DNA of 64,000 bases from Erigeron canadensis (taxonomy: Eukaryota; Streptophyta; Magnoliopsida; Asterales; Asteraceae): NCBI RefSeq assembly GCF_010389155.1, contig NC_057761.1, positions 8,930,501 to 8,994,500 on the forward strand. The letters run 5' to 3'. Position 1 is the first letter of the stretch. The number at the start of each line of letters is the position of its first letter. This document shows positions 9,488-22,049 of this stretch, piece by piece. The translations under genes were made by a program, and so were the position numbers. The notes under the pieces are model-generated. The model saw nothing but the letters and a program-made list of their open reading frames with translations. It was not told the DNA's origin and ran no database searches.

Positions 9488-12161
9488 GTGATATATTGTA
9501 ATGAATGAAGTACGTGTTATTTTGTCTTGTAGGAATTAAGTTGATGAGCCCGATGGTGAAGACAATTGGTGTGATGAAACAAGTCTTCAAAGCTTTCTCA
9601 TTGTCTCTGGTGAACTTGAATCAATCTTGGTCTTGGACTTCTTGTAGTTAAAACATGATGAATTCTCAATGTTCTGTTTGAACAAAGAATAAAATGAATG
9701 AGTCTAGAATATTTGAAAATTGTTGAACCGTGAATCAGAGTTGTCTTTTGAAGTGCGGAAGGTATAAATTTGGCTTTGGTTCTTCAATCTTAGATTCTTG
9801 AATGAAAATTTGTTTCCTTGGAATGAAGTATCAAAAACATAAACTCTTCCTCTTGATATATGCCTTGAATCTTCTTGATCAAGTATTATTTATGACTTTG
9901 AAGATCTTGAATGAAATGTGTTGATGAAGACTCTTTCGAAATTTTACTTCTTTGTCTTGAATCTTCCAATCAATCTTTTCAACTTTTGTAGCTTTTATCT
10001 TTGTCATTTTGACCTAAACACTTTGGAGTGTAAACTTTTGAACAAAAATTTGAATTAATCATGCTCCCCCTCAATTCATGAGTGTAAGCATTTTGGAGCA
10101 TCTTTGAACAATATCCTTATTTTCGATCTCATCCTTAAAAAAAACTTTCAAGAGAACATGTTTCGGCGGCAAAATTCACTTCTTTTTCAATCAATCATAA
10201 TCTTTTTCTCCCCCTCATAATGACAAAGTTGGAAACCAATGTCATTATGCAAACATTGATTGATAAAATGCGAAAAGAAACCTCTTGCATGGTGGTTTTT
10301 GTGTTTGTGAAATAAGAAATGAAAGACCGGATAAGGATGATCCGTTAACATGTTCAAAAATCAAAAGGATTAATGAAATGACCGAAAGAAATGTATGACA
10401 TTTTTCGGATTTCCTATGTATCATTGAATTATGCACAAAGCAATTTTCTAACATCGTTCGGTCTTGTAGCTTTTCAACTACGAGATTGCTTCAAAGAATA
10501 GAAATCATGGTCAGTGTCACCTAAGGCGTTCAATAACCACAATCTATTATCCTTAAAGACTTGTTAGGAAACATCCGAGGTCACTGATAGACTTCTCGTT
10601 CACTCAATAATCACATAAATGTGATTATGAGACCTACGTTCAATGTTGGAAAATATGTTAGCATTGGTAGGATTTCCATTTGATCACTGTGGAATATCAA
10701 TTAAATATCATTACAAATGTTCCGGCTATATCACATAGATATGCAATAATATCACAAAGATATGACTCGAATGTGTCTTAAGAAAAAATAAAGATCAAAT
10801 CAATGATCAATCAAGATCGCTCTAGACACAAAGTGATCAAATGAAGTCGGGGACCGGAGCAGAATGTCGCCCTTATTCAATATCAACATCTTCCAAATGA
10901 AGAGTCAATAGAAATGTGAAAATCTCCGTGAGAAATAAAATAAGTATTTGTTAAGAAACACTTGAGTGGTTAGGTAAAGATGTGCATCGCTTCATTGGGT
11001 CTATGAAGTCTTAATCAAGATATCAACAAATGACATCCGATATAAATGTGTTTTACCTGGCGATTTGAGAGTTTTAGGGAAGGGTATCATTTCTTTTTAA
11101 CCCTTTTCTCACAACATATCACCATAACCTCTCACTTTTCAACTTTACTCCCTCCATCCTATTTGCAAAAAACCATCATCACTCAAAATACCCTTACAAT
11201 CTAAAGTGAGAATTGAATACTCCAGGGTTAGAACTTATCGGTGATGATGAAGTTCATGGAGTGAACGAATCGCTCAAGTGCAAATTAAACACCGAACTTC
11301 AATTGACGAAAATCATTTGAAAATCATCAAATGTGTGTAAGCTAATGATTTGAAAACACATTTGAAGTTTTGAAATTTTTGAAATCACAAACTCCCCCTT
11401 AATCTATTCAAAGGTAGATCTTAAAAGTTTTCATAGAAAGGTAGAGCGTAAATTGGTTTTTGTGAAGTCAAAAAGAGTCTAAAAGTGAACAAGATTTTAA
11501 GGAACACAAATTTTTTGCGTCAACAACAATGTTCATAGTAAGACTACTCAGGAGTACACAAAGGCGTTCAATCCTTTGCATCTTACATCAACAACTTGGA
11601 TGCAAATAAAACATTTCAGCACAAATTTAACTCAATCAATTGTTCAAGATGAGACAACTCGGGAGTACACAAAGGCGTTCAATCCTTTGCTTCTCATATC
11701 AACAATTGAGAGTTTTTTGAAACATGAAATTCATTTGAAAAATTTGAAGTTGTTTGCAACAAAATCAAGACTCTTGAAGAGAATTGTTTGCAATTTTAAA
11801 CAAATGAAAAATTGCTATTATACATACATATTCATATAAGACTACTTGGAAGTACACAAAGGCGTTCAATTCCGCGTTATCTTATATCAATCTATATGTA
11901 TAATAACATATTTTATACCAACTTTGAAATATAAATAATTTCAAATAAGAACGGATTATGCACAAAGTATGCAAAAGCCATTTTGAAATAAATAGCTCAA
12001 TGAAGAACGGGTTGCATACAGAATATATGCAAGCCATTTTGAAAAAGAAAAAAAATAAGAAAATCTTTTTGTTATTTTTCAAAATTTTATATTTTTGTAT
12101 TTGATTTGTCTTTTCAAATTTTGTATTTTGTTTTTCAAGAATGTATCAAGAACAAAATAAG
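9488..12161 (-). other. Non-coding tail of element D
   Basis: About 2.7 kb between the pol stop and the polypurine tract with no supportable coding region. It holds extra polypurine-like tracts and three copies of a GAGTACACAAAGGCGTTCAA-type phrase at 11544-11881. AT-rich words fill the remainder. Elements A, B and C carry a third ORF in this position; I find no remnant of one here. Confidence 0.6.
11544..11881 (+). repeat. Three spaced copies of an AGTACACAAAGGCGTTCAA phrase
   Basis: Copies lie near 11551, 11662 and 11850, each preceded by ACTAC/ACTC and followed by a TCTTATATCAA-like phrase. The reverse complement (GAACGCCTTTGTGTACTTCC) occurs three times in element C at 41876-42120, in the same orientation relative to its own transcription. 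Confidence 0.6.
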
Positions 12162-15100
12162 TTAAGGTTTAAGATTTAACATGCCAAGCTTAGAGATCAG
12201 AAAGTTAAACCTTTTCTCATCCAGTGGTTTAGTGAACAAATCTACAAGCTGTTAGTCAGTTCCCACAAAGTAGAGCTCGATATCACCTTTCTCAATATGA
12301 TCTTTGAGAAAATGATATCTCACATCAATATGCTTTGATCGAGAGTGGTTTACTGAGTTGATTGCAATAGCAATGGCACTTTGAGAGTCACAATAGATGG
12401 GAATATGATCATATTTTAGACCATAATCAGTAAGTTGAGTCTTCATCTATAACACTTGAGCAGAACAACTAGCCGCAGCCACATATTCCGCTTCAGCTGT
12501 GGATAGTGACACACAATTTTGTTTCTTGGAAGACCAACTCACAATTTTATCACCCAAAAATTGTAAAGTACCGGAAGTGCTCTTGCGATCAAGCTTACAA
12601 CCTGCATGATCTGCATCTGAATAGGTAGTTTAATTGAATCCAGTATCCCTTGGATACCAGAGACCTAAATTGGGTGTACCCTTCAGATAACGAAATATCC
12701 GTTTCACAACTTGAAAATGTAAATCAGTTGGAGCAGCTTGATACCTAGCACACATACATGTTGCAAACATTATATCTGGGCGAGATGCTGTAAGATACAA
12801 CAATGAACCAATCATACTTCTATATCTCTTTTGGTCATATGGTTTCCCATTTTTATCAGCATTAATACTTGTACGAGCAGCCATTGGAGTTGAAATTGAA
12901 GAACAAGTAGTCATATCAAACTTTTTCAACATGTCATGAATATACTTACCTTGTGATATGAAAATACCATTTGGTAGTTGTTTGATTTGAAGACCCAAAA
13001 AGTAGTTCATTTCCCCAATCATGCTCATTTCAAAATGATTAACCATTAGAGATGAGAAGTTTCGACCTCTAATTGTGCCTTTGGTAAAGCCACCTCTAAT
13101 CAAGAAAGTAGATAAGGAATCATACCATGCTCGGGGTGCTTGCTTAAGACCGTAAAGAGCCTTGTCTAAACTGTAGACATGATTTGGTCTTTTGGGATCA
13201 ACAAAACCTTCTGGTTGTTCAACGTAAACTTCTTCTTTGAGATCACCATTCAAAAAAGCTGTCTTCACATCCATTTGAAACACAGTGAAGTTTCTGAATG
13301 CAACATAAGCTAAGAAGATCCGAATGGCTTCCATTCTTGCAACTGGAGCAAAAGTTTTGTCGAAATCAACACCAGGTTGTTGGCAATAACCCTTTGCAAC
13401 TAATCTTGCTTTGTTCCTTACTACCACTCCATTCTCATCCTTCTTGTTCTTGAAAATCCACTTTGTACCAATAGGTTCATTTTTCCTTGGGTTAGGAACT
13501 AATCTCCATACTTTCAGTCTCTCAAACTGAGCGAGTTCGTCTTTCATAGCTTTGACCCATTCTGGATCTCGAAGAGCTTCAGAAACAGTTTTGGGTTCAA
13601 TGTTGCTAAGAGAAAGTGCAACAAGACACTCATTCACTGAAGTACGAGTAGTTACTCCGGCTTGTGGATCTCCAATAATGTTATCAGCAGGATGATCTTT
13701 TCGCATACGTGACCATTTGTGATCATGAGGAAGAGGATCTTGTTGATTGACATCAACATCATCATCATTAAAACTAGAGTTTTGCTGAGAGATGGAATCA
13801 TAGCTTGGTAGAACAGCTTCCTCGTAAGATAGATGATCGAAGTCAAGAGGCACATATACATTTGGAGTGTTTATCGGATTGGTAGTCTTGGTAAATTGGG
13901 TAGGTTGTTCTTGAACAATCACTGGAGAGGATTGAGAAGAAGAATCATTAGAAGAGGATGAAGAACTACTACTTGAAGAAGTAGCAACTTGCTCAGCAGA
14001 ACTTGATGATGATTCAAGAAGGTTGTCAGGAACTGGATCATTGTTCGGAATTGGTTCAATGATGACTTGAGGTTCCTCATCATGAATCTGTTTTGAATTG
14101 TAGAATTCTTCAAAAAGAATGTCTAACTCATCACTCGTTGGAGCTGGAAACTTCTTGAATTTGGATGCTAAAGTAGAAGTCCTTGATGAAGTACTTGAAT
14201 CACTTGGACCATTATTTGTTGGTAGCAAACTTTCTTGCTCGAAAATCATGCCCGACATCTCATCAAACCAAACATTCATTGTTTCTTGAATCGTATTTGT
14301 TCGGCGATTGTAGATTCGATAGGCAATTGATGTCTTGGAATAACCAACAAAGTAACCTTCATCACCTTTCTTCTTGAACTTTCCAAGATTATCCCGATCA
14401 TTCAGAGTATAACAAACACACCCAAAGATATGAAAATAGTTGATGTTGGGTTTTCGTTTGTTAACAACCTCATAAGGAGTCTTCTCAAAACGCTGATTAA
14501 CAATGGACCGATTCTGAGTGTGACAAGCAGTGTCAACAGCTTCAGCCCACATATTGGAAGGTAACTTAGAATAAGCTAGCATGGTTCTTGCAGCTTCCAC
14601 AAGCGTTCGATTTTTCCTTTCAACGACACCATTTTGTTGAGGGGTACGGACCGCAGAGAATTGGTGAGTAATGCCTTTAGATTTACAAAATTCATCAAAC
14701 ACGGCATATTTGAACTCAGTTCCGTTATCCGAACGGATGTAACGGACTGGAAGTTGAAGATTTACTTGAGTAGAAGTGACAAAATCGATCAAAGTTTGAG
14801 TTGTTTCATCTTTGGAGGCAAGAAACTTGACCCAAGTATATCTTGAATAATCATCAACAATAACCAAAATGTATCTCTTCCCATTTCGGCTTTGAACTTT
14901 CATTGGTCCACAAAGATCCATGTGAAGCAAATGAAGAGGTGCTAAAGAATTTGGAGATTTCTTCGGTTTATGAGAAGCTCGTTTTATCTTCCCAACGGCA
15001 CAAGAAGGACAAACATGCTCACTTTCATAGTTATAGTCTGGCAAGCTTTCAACAAGATGCTTATTGACTAAAGTATTGATGGTAGGAAAATTTAGGTGAG

Positions 15101-15533
15101 AAAGTCTTCTATGCCACAACCAAGAATTCTTTGAAGTAGCCTTTGAAATGAGACAAATATTATCAGTTGGTTGGTTATCATCAAGATTAACGGTAAAGAG
15201 GTTATCATCGCGGTTGCCACAGAAAATGTCATCTCCATCTAGAGTTTGAACCTTGCAGAGAGATTGTCGAAAAAGAACTTGAAGATTGTTGTCACAGAAT
15301 TGTCCAACACTGAACAAGTTATGACTTAATCCTTCAACATAGTGAACTTTCTTAATGACAATTCCATTGCGTTCAATGTCGCCATAGCCTAAGATAGGAG
15401 CGAAATTGTTGTTACCAAACCGAACAGTTCCCATGAATCGTTCGATAAAGTTCTTGAGCAATGCTTTATTGCCAGTCATGTGTTTTGAACATCCGGAGTC
15501 GAGTATCCAAACACAGATGATTATTTCCTGCAA
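12162..15533 (-). pseudogene. pol of element D: protease, integrase, RT, RNase H
   Basis: One frame runs 1124 codons with only three nonsense codons, at about 12630, 12447 and 12252. Domains in order: protease with [13 protein letters not shown] (residues about 9-21), pre-integrase zinc region ([11 protein letters not shown] ... CPSCAVGK), integrase core with D in HMDLCGP, D in RSDNGTEF and E in NGVVERKNR, a Ser-rich linker, RT ([54 protein letters not shown]) and RNase H with EAEYVAAAS-like and IDVRYHF motifs. RT goes straight from GTIRG to [14 protein letters not shown], so the YVDD segment is missing without breaking the frame (13061-13072). The start is just after a TGCAG. Confidence 0.9.
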
Positions 15534-15561
15534 TCAAATAGAATTAACCGACTTTAGGTAC
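15528..15561 (-). promoter_or_regulatory. gag/protease junction with stop and splice-like borders (element D)
   Basis: On the minus strand the gag frame reads KWVPKVG then TAA. A TGG|GTACC border lies at 15561 and a pyrimidine-rich ATTGCAG|G border at 15528. Both borders fall between codons, and the protease frame starts right after the second. The interval is 34 bases. Elements F, C and B have the same layout. Confidence 0.5.
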
Positions 15562-17927
15562 CCACTTGAAGACGGGTCCTTTGTGGTTAGTTAGCACAGA
15601 CATGTTATATAACTTAGGAGATGTATACAAACATGCTTTCGAATCAACATACTTATTAACAAGCACATTATCAACAAGCACATTTGGATCAAACAAACGA
15701 ATATTAACACACGAATCAAAAGTAACATGTCTACCACCATTCAAACCACACAAATAAAAGTGAGAATTAACATTGTTTACAACATCACAAGGCATTGCAT
15801 TGGCATCATTAACATTTGTTTTCAAAGATGACTTAAAAAATATAAATTGTTCGAAACATCAGAAACAAACTTCTTTTTACTACCCGTTTTTCTCCTTTGC
15901 CTTTTCTTCTTTTTCTTAACTTTAGTGATCTTAGGTACTAATGACTTAGCTACCCATTTAGACTCACTAATCAAGCTCTTTCCACCTATGGGATTGACAC
16001 TAAGAAAATTAGAACGAGAATTTTGAAGAACTTTTATCTTTTTAGTCTCTTTTGAGGGTGCTGAAACTTCTTGTTTCTTAGGTTTATCATGAGAAAACCA
16101 GCCATATCTATCCCTATATCTAGTTGCACCATTTGTAGCATCCTTAGTTAGCAAAACTGAGCTAGACCTAGACACTTTAGAAATTAAACTAGAATGAGAG
16201 CTAGACAAAGAAACATTTGAATTGATTTCAAGAAATTTCACTTTGTTGTATTTGATTTTGGGAATGGTCTCAACTTGTTTGGTTTTAACATGCTTTTCTG
16301 GGGTAGGACACTTTGTTTTTAACTTATTGATTCTTGGTTTGGTGACAGTCTTTGGTTCAGTCTTGACGAGTTTGGAAATAACCTGTTTCTTTGAATAATA
16401 TGAAGTTGGAGCTTTGGAAAATGATTTTGGAGATTCCTTTTTTGATTCAACTTTGATTTTGGTAGATTCAATCTTTTTCTCAGTTTCAGAATCAAAAACA
16501 TATCCTCCTTCCATGAATTTATCAAAATCATTTTTGGTGAATGGTGAAACCGGAGAGATTTTTGAGAAATCAAGAATCTTGTTTTCCAACTTCACACTAT
16601 GGGTAATCTCAGGAATGAAATCAACTTGAACTGACACTTCTTTGGTTTCACAAGAAATTAAAGTAGAAGTATCAACACCTATACTAGCATTAAGCTTAGG
16701 GTGAACAACTAACTCTTCAGGAGACTCATAAGTGAAAAACCTAAAGTAGTACCATATCAAAACTAAACTATGCGCAAGTTCATCATAAGATAAATCAGAT
16801 TGCACATAATCATCAGCTATAACAGTAGCAGCATTTTGACATGAACACTCAAGAGAATCAATCAAGGTTTGGGTAGAGGAAATAGTAGATGAAACACAAG
16901 TAGTCTGAGTGGAATGGTCTACTAGAGCACTTAGGTCAGTTTGAGTAGAAGCATCCATATAAACTTTCTTAGTATCCACAACAACTAATTTATCCTTCGA
17001 ATTCAAACTTTGAGACTTAAGTTTTTCAATTTCATTTTGTTGAGATTTCACCATTTGTTGCAAACCTTCTATTTGTTTTTCCAAAATGGTGGATGAAACA
17101 TACATTTTAGTAGGTTTAGGTGAATTACCAACTGACTCTTGGTTTTGAAAATTTGATACTATTTCTTCCAATTTGAAAATTGAAGATTCTTTCGAGTTAT
17201 TTGAAGCATTTATAACATCATAGTTAAAAAATCATTTTGTGGTAATTTCTCAACTTCATCAGTCTCAAAATCATCATCCAGTGGACGAATAAATTGTTGT
17301 ACCATAGCAAGGCGAAGAAATCTTTCATCATACAAGGGTTCGATTTGTTTTTTGGCTTTTTGTAATGGAGAGATATTCTCAAATCCCAACCCATGAAGAA
17401 GTTCCGTCTGTCAAGCTTGGACTTGTTGAAATAGGCGGTTAAATCCAAAAGAGGGTTTTGTTCGACTTTATATAATTTCTCTTCATAGAAAAGTATATTC
17501 TTTTTAAATTCCTCTATTTGGTTTTGAAGAGTTTCAATCTCAACGCCTTTCAAAAAACAAGTATGATTTAAATTAGAAATCTTTCGTTCAAGTTCAATAT
17601 TGTTAGGTTTGGATTGGATTCTAAAAGTTTCTTGTTAAGAATATCAACATCCATTTGTCTTGCATTGGCCCGAAGCCACTCATTGGTCTTTTGAATTTCA
17701 AGATCTTGATTGGCTATTTCAAGATCATGAATGGTCTTTTCAAGTTTATAACACTTATGCAATAACTTAGAATCAGGAGATGCATTCAACTCACACTCTT
17801 TAACCAACATTTGATCTTTGTAGGTTTGAAAATCTTGTTTAATAGTATCATAATCAAAAAGTAATTTCGAATGTTCTTCAAAGAGTTTTGAAAATTTACT
17901 TTTAGAAAATGAAATACTATTTTTCAA
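15562..17927 (-). pseudogene. gag extension of element D (coiled coil, TQT motifs)
   Basis: Frames at 17568-17927, 17224-17553, 15822-17171 and 15544-15825 form one former coding region broken by frameshifts near 17565, 17400 and 15835. The first part is coiled-coil-like (KLEKTIHDLEIANQDLEIQ; KGVEIETLQNQIEEF). The 449-codon part has a further coiled coil (LEKQIEGLQQMVKSQ), three TQT motifs at residues 76-78, 88-90 and 100-102, an acidic patch, a Lys-rich part and RYRDRYGWFS, a motif shared with element C. It ends in KGPVFKWVPKVG. Long gag extensions are typical of Sireviruses; the function is inferred to be host-protein binding or particle transport. Confidence 0.75.
16866..16946 (-). other. 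Triple TQT (LC8-type) motif array in gag extension
   Basis: Codons for Thr-Gln-Thr lie at 16938-16946, 16902-16910 and 16866-16874, exactly 36 bases apart. Contexts are DASTQTDL, DHSTQTTC and ISSTQTLI. TQT is the core of ligands of the dynein light chain LC8, and Sirevirus gag has been reported to bind LC8. The codons differ between copies. Confidence 0.6.
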
Positions 17928-17945
17928 CTTCTTATTTTTGTTGGC

Positions 17946-19343
17946 TTAAGATGTAATATGAGTTGTCAAGTTAGATAAAGCTAAATCAAACGACTCTCTA
18001 TCTTTAACTAAAGAAAAAGTAGAGTGTAGATTTACCTCATCATCCGGGTACTCTTCATCAGTGCTTTCAGCTTCAAATGCTTTGTTCTTAGCCAACCTCG
18101 CCATGAAGCACACATTTGCAGAGAGATCTTTATCTTCATCATCTGATAGCAAAAGCCACTTGTCATCTTCAGCCAGTAGTGCATGACCAGCTTCCACTTG
18201 CTTTGCTAAAAGCATCTTCTACTTGTAGTACTCATAGTTTCTCTTGCGGGGTTGCTTGCAATCAATTGCAAAATGACCAGGAATACCACAATTGTAGCAC
18301 TTTTTATCAGAAGCTTTCCCCTTCTCAACAACTTGTTTGTCATAACCTTCAACTTTCTTTTCCACATGCTTGGATCCACTTGATTCACCTTGACCATTAT
18401 TCTTTGAATGATAGTGTTCCTTCTTGGGAAATGCACTTGTGGAAGAAGTGCGGAGATTGTTGTTAGTTGACCTTGCTTTGTAGTACTTTTTCTTGAAGTG
18501 CTTGGTAACAGCGGCAAGAGCTTGATATAATTCGTCAGAAACACCGTCTCTTGGAGCCAACATATCATCTCCCTCCTCATCAGACGAAGAAACAACTACC
18601 ATTTTCCTTTTAAGAGCTTCAGAAACCTTCTTTTCAACAATTAATGCCAAAGGATCAGAAGATACAACTTCTGGCATTTTGTTCGATGAAGCTTTGTTTA
18701 GTACCTGATGTTCATTGAGTTTGAAGGATTCATGAAGATTATGGATGGAGAACTTGGCCAGATTTTGATGTTGCTTAATCTGAGTTCCACAATCTTCCCA
18801 CTCAGGACCAAGAGCTTTGATGAATTTGATGTTTAACTCAATCTCTGATTTCTTGACATTGTTCTTCCTAAGTTCAGTTATGACATTGCAGAATCTATAG
18901 TAGACAGCCTCTAGAGATTCATTTGGCAATTTGCTGAAGTTGTCAAACTCAGTCAACACATTTGTTAATCTAATTGTTGAAGTTAGGTCAGATCCTTCCA
19001 TTTGTCTTGCCACCTCATCCCATATCTCCTTGGTTGTATCATAAGAATCAACAGAACCATAGATTTTATCTGGCAGTGCTTTGTATAAGCATGATCTAGC
19101 TCTGTTATCTGCAGTTGTTCGATCTTTTTGTTCAGCATTCAAAAGATCAAGAGTGAGTATTGCACCAGTGGTGGGATGGCGATGAATTGCAAGTCCATTA
19201 AGAATGGAATCTTTAAGAAGGTGACCATTTGGTTGACATTCCACATAATCCATGAATCTTTTCCTCCATAGTCCATAAGAACCACGGTAGAGAACTGGAG
19301 GTCTTGTGTTAGAACCTAATGTCAAAGCTTCACGAGAAGTCAT
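17946..19343 (-). pseudogene. gag of element D (UBN2 and zinc knuckle)
   Basis: ATG at 19343 (MTSREALTL) opens 374 codons of copia gag: YGLWRKRFMDYVECQPNG, KEIWDEVARQMEGSDL, FSKLPNESLEAVYYRF, then near the end the zinc knuckle CYNCGIPGHFAIDC. A TAG after NYEYYK (about 18217) is the only break before the same frame continues with MLLAKQVEAGHALLAEDDKW and the acidic box SDDEDKDLSANVCFMAR; a TAA at about 17946 follows. Product: the structural protein that forms particles and binds RNA. Confidence 0.9.
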
Positions 19344-20632
19344 TTGAAAGAGATTTGATTTGGAACTTGAATTAGAATGAAAGTTGAAATTTTCAGAAGC
19401 TGAAACGATCTTGAGAAGATCGTTTTAGGATATGATCGTCTTGGAAGAGATCGTCCTAGTTGAATGAATTTAAGAATGACTTGTAAAAGATCGTTTTAGG
19501 ATTAAGAAGAGTAAGACGATTTAGAGAAGATCGTCTTGAATGAACTTTGATGAAATTTGGCTAAGTATGAAATGAAACTGAAATTGAGGAATGATTTTGT
19601 GATTTGGAAATGGAAATTGAAAAGGAATTAAAGGAAATTGAAAAAGAAATTTGAAGTATAAAGAACTTTGAAAATGAAACGATCTAAAAGGAGATCGTCT
19701 TGGAATTTTGATCAGGGGAATGAAACGGTCTTGATAAGATCGTTTTAGAAGACTTGGAAATTTTTCTAAGTGTTTTTGAGAATTTTTGGACAAAGATTTG
19801 TTTTGAATTGGAAGGAATTAAATTTGAGCAAAACCAATCAATAATGATCAGTTACCCAGGAAGTGTGTGATTCCCAATCACAACAACTTCAAATGATCAA
19901 CCTCACCAACACAACAAACAGCAAACACTGAGACGATCTTGGTCAAGATCGTTTTAGTGTCAGGTAACTGAGACGATCTTGGCAAGATCGTCTTAGTTTC
20001 TGCCAACTCTTTTTCAAAGTTTAATCACTTTGAATTTTGACCAAACCAATCCAAAATGGATCAGTTAGCCACAAACAACACTTTTCCAACAACCACACTT
20101 GCTAGAACGATCTTGTGAGGATCGTCCTACAAGCCACAACACAAAATGTATCAAATATGAAAAACAACCACTGAGACGATCTTAAGGAGATCGTCCTAGT
20201 GAAGATCGTTTTGAGGTCTTCTTCTCCAACAGAACACAAAGTAAAAACTCCATTGATGAATTTTCAAGCTTCAATAACTTTCGATTTACTGAGTGTTAGA
20301 ATGTGAAATCACTTGCAAAATGTTTGTAATTACGTCCGCAACAAATCCTAATACACAATTCAGCTTATAACACAACATAATCAAAACCTAATTTTTAGCG
20401 CCAAAACTAAAAATTTCAATCTAAAGATTTAGATCGAATTGGAACTTGAAACTTGACAGGATTATGTTTAAAACTATCAGGAATCTAATGGTGAACAAAA
20501 ATTTATGATTTTATGTGATTTTTCTGGTGAAAAATGATGAAACAGTGACGGTATGAAAAACGGTTTTTGAAATGAAATTGAATGAAAATTGAGATCAAAA
20601 TCAGTTATGGATCGATATCAAAGTGATGTTTT
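19344..20632 (-). other. 5' leader of element D with hairpin words
   Basis: A 1.29-kb non-coding stretch between primer site and gag. It holds the GATCTT/AAGATC array described separately at 19405-20214. The part 20220-20632 is AT-rich with no feature I can name. Confidence 0.6.
19405..20214 (-). repeat. ACGATCTT...AAGATCGT inverted-repeat array in leader of D
   Basis: About ten copies of an ACGATCTTnnnnAAGATCGT word, usually followed by TTTTAG or CTTAG. Starts include 19405, 19676, 19932, 19970 and 20173. Each can fold into an 8-bp hairpin. The same word recurs in the leader (36636-37128) and third-ORF upstream region (40852-41752) of element C. Confidence 0.8.
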
Positions 20633-20644
20633 GCTCTAATACCA
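20633..20644 (-). other. Primer-binding site, tRNA-iMet type (element D)
   Basis: Minus strand TGGTATTAGAGC, two bases from the LTR end. It differs by one base from the usual TGGTATCAGAGC. Confidence 0.85.
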
Positions 20645-20646
20645 CA

Positions 20647-20956
20647 TGTAATAATACGATTTCTGCCATTGATTCGATCTCAACAATGGTGGTTCAAGTG
20701 TGTGTGTTCTTGGTGTGTTTAGTGTGTGTGATTTTCTAGAGAGAGAGAAAGAGACGATCTATATATGTTGTATGTGTAAAAATGGATAAAAGGCTTATGA
20801 TTTCTAAGGGGTTGAGGGTATTTATAGTCTAAATCTACAATTAAGCTAATTGACACTCCTAGTCCCTCATCCTTAGAAATCATTTCACCATGTCTTAACA
20901 ACAACAACGTCCACTAACTTAAATTACAATTTATCACTATTTTTGGATTTCTAACA
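20647..20956 (-). repeat. 5' LTR of element D
   Basis: 310 bp, plus-strand TGTAATAAT...TTCTAACA, matching 9191-9475. TATAAATA on the minus strand lies at 20820-20827. A phrase of about 23 bases near 20715-20745 is absent from the other copy. Confidence 0.92.
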
Positions 20957-21811
20957 TTTTTTCAGGATATGATTGAAACATCCATGAAAGTTTTTATGGA
21001 TGATTTTTCTGTGTTTGGAAATTCTTTTGAAAATTGTCTAGTTAGTCTTGATAAGATGTTGGAAAGGTGTGAACGGGCACACTTGGTTTTAAACTGGGAA
21101 AAGTGCCACTTTTTGGTTAAAGAAGGCATTGTTTTGGGACACAAAGTTTCTAAGGAAGGGTTAGAGGTTGATAAAGCTAAAATTGATGTGATAAGTAAAT
21201 TGCTTCCACCCACAAATGTTAATTCAGTTAGAAGCTTTCTTGGTCATGTTGGTTTTTACCGTAGGTTCATAAAAGATTTTTCTAAAATCACCCGGCCTAT
21301 GACCAAGCTGTTGGAGAAGGATGTCCTATTTTTTTTTGATAAAGAGTGTCTTGATGCATTCAACTTGTTGAAAGAAAATTTGACCAATGCACCCATTATG
21401 ACTCCCCCTAATTGGTCATTACCGTTCGAGTTGATGTGTGATGCTAGCGACTTTGCCTTGGGGGCCGTTTTAGGGCAACGGGAGGATAAACATTTCTGCC
21501 CTATTTCTTAGGCTAGTAAGACCTTGAATCCAGCCCAACAGAACTATACTGTGACTAAAAAAGAGTTGTTGGCTGTTGTTTATACCTTTGATAAATTTCG
21601 ACCCTACTTGGTCCTTAACAAGACCATTGTGTATACTGATCACTTTACCTTAAGGTACTTGTTCTCGAAACAAGATGCCAAGCCCCGTCTTATTCGTTGG
21701 GTCTTGCTTTTGCAAGAATTCAACATTGAAATTAAAGATAAAAAGGGGGCCGAGAATGTGGCAGCTGACCATGTTAGTATGCTCGAAAATCCTCACCGTG
21801 AGGAGTTATAA
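20957..21811 (+). pseudogene. RT C-terminal half and RNase H of element G
   Basis: The RT of G resumes with QDMIETSMKVFMDDFSVFG; the catalytic aspartates are in FMDD, about 20993-21004. It continues through LVLNWEKCHFLVKEGIVLGHKVS and the thumb region. RNase H follows with the DASDFALGAVLGQ active-site aspartate, a TAG at 21509-21511, then [21 protein letters not shown] and [16 protein letters not shown] at 21809 ends the frame. About 200 bases of broken linker lead to integrase. Confidence 0.9.
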
Positions 21812-22049
21812 GAGCATGAAATTAATGATGATTTTTCTGATGAGTTTTTGATAAAGCTTGAAACAAGACCTTGGTTTGCCGATATTGCTAACTATCTTAG
21901 TTCAGGTGCAGTTCCAAAAGATATGTCAAAGCAAGAAAGAAGGAAACTTTTTACCGACACTAAGCATTATTTTTGGGAAAATCCATTTTTGTATAAATTT
22001 GTGCAGATGGGATGATTAGGAGGTATGTGTCGGAAGATGAAACCTGACA

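Larger units (their letters stand above)
9191..20956 (-). mobile_element. Element D: Ty1/copia with a very long gag, inserted in G
   Basis: Two LTRs (9191-9475 and 20647-20956), a primer site at the right and a polypurine tract at the left define an 11.8-kb copia element on the minus strand. Order of transcription: leader with hairpins, gag, about 900 codons of gag extension, protease-integrase-RT-RNase H, a 2.7-kb non-coding tail, LTR. There is no third ORF. It sits in a T-run of G: four T on the left and six on the right, so a 5-bp T-rich target duplication is likely but not resolvable. Confidence 0.92.

Noticed and set aside
9720..11000. Search for a decayed ORF3 in the tail of D.
   Set aside because: No ORF3 motif (DLR.IL.L, GY, W helix) in any frame; the longest frames are short and featureless.
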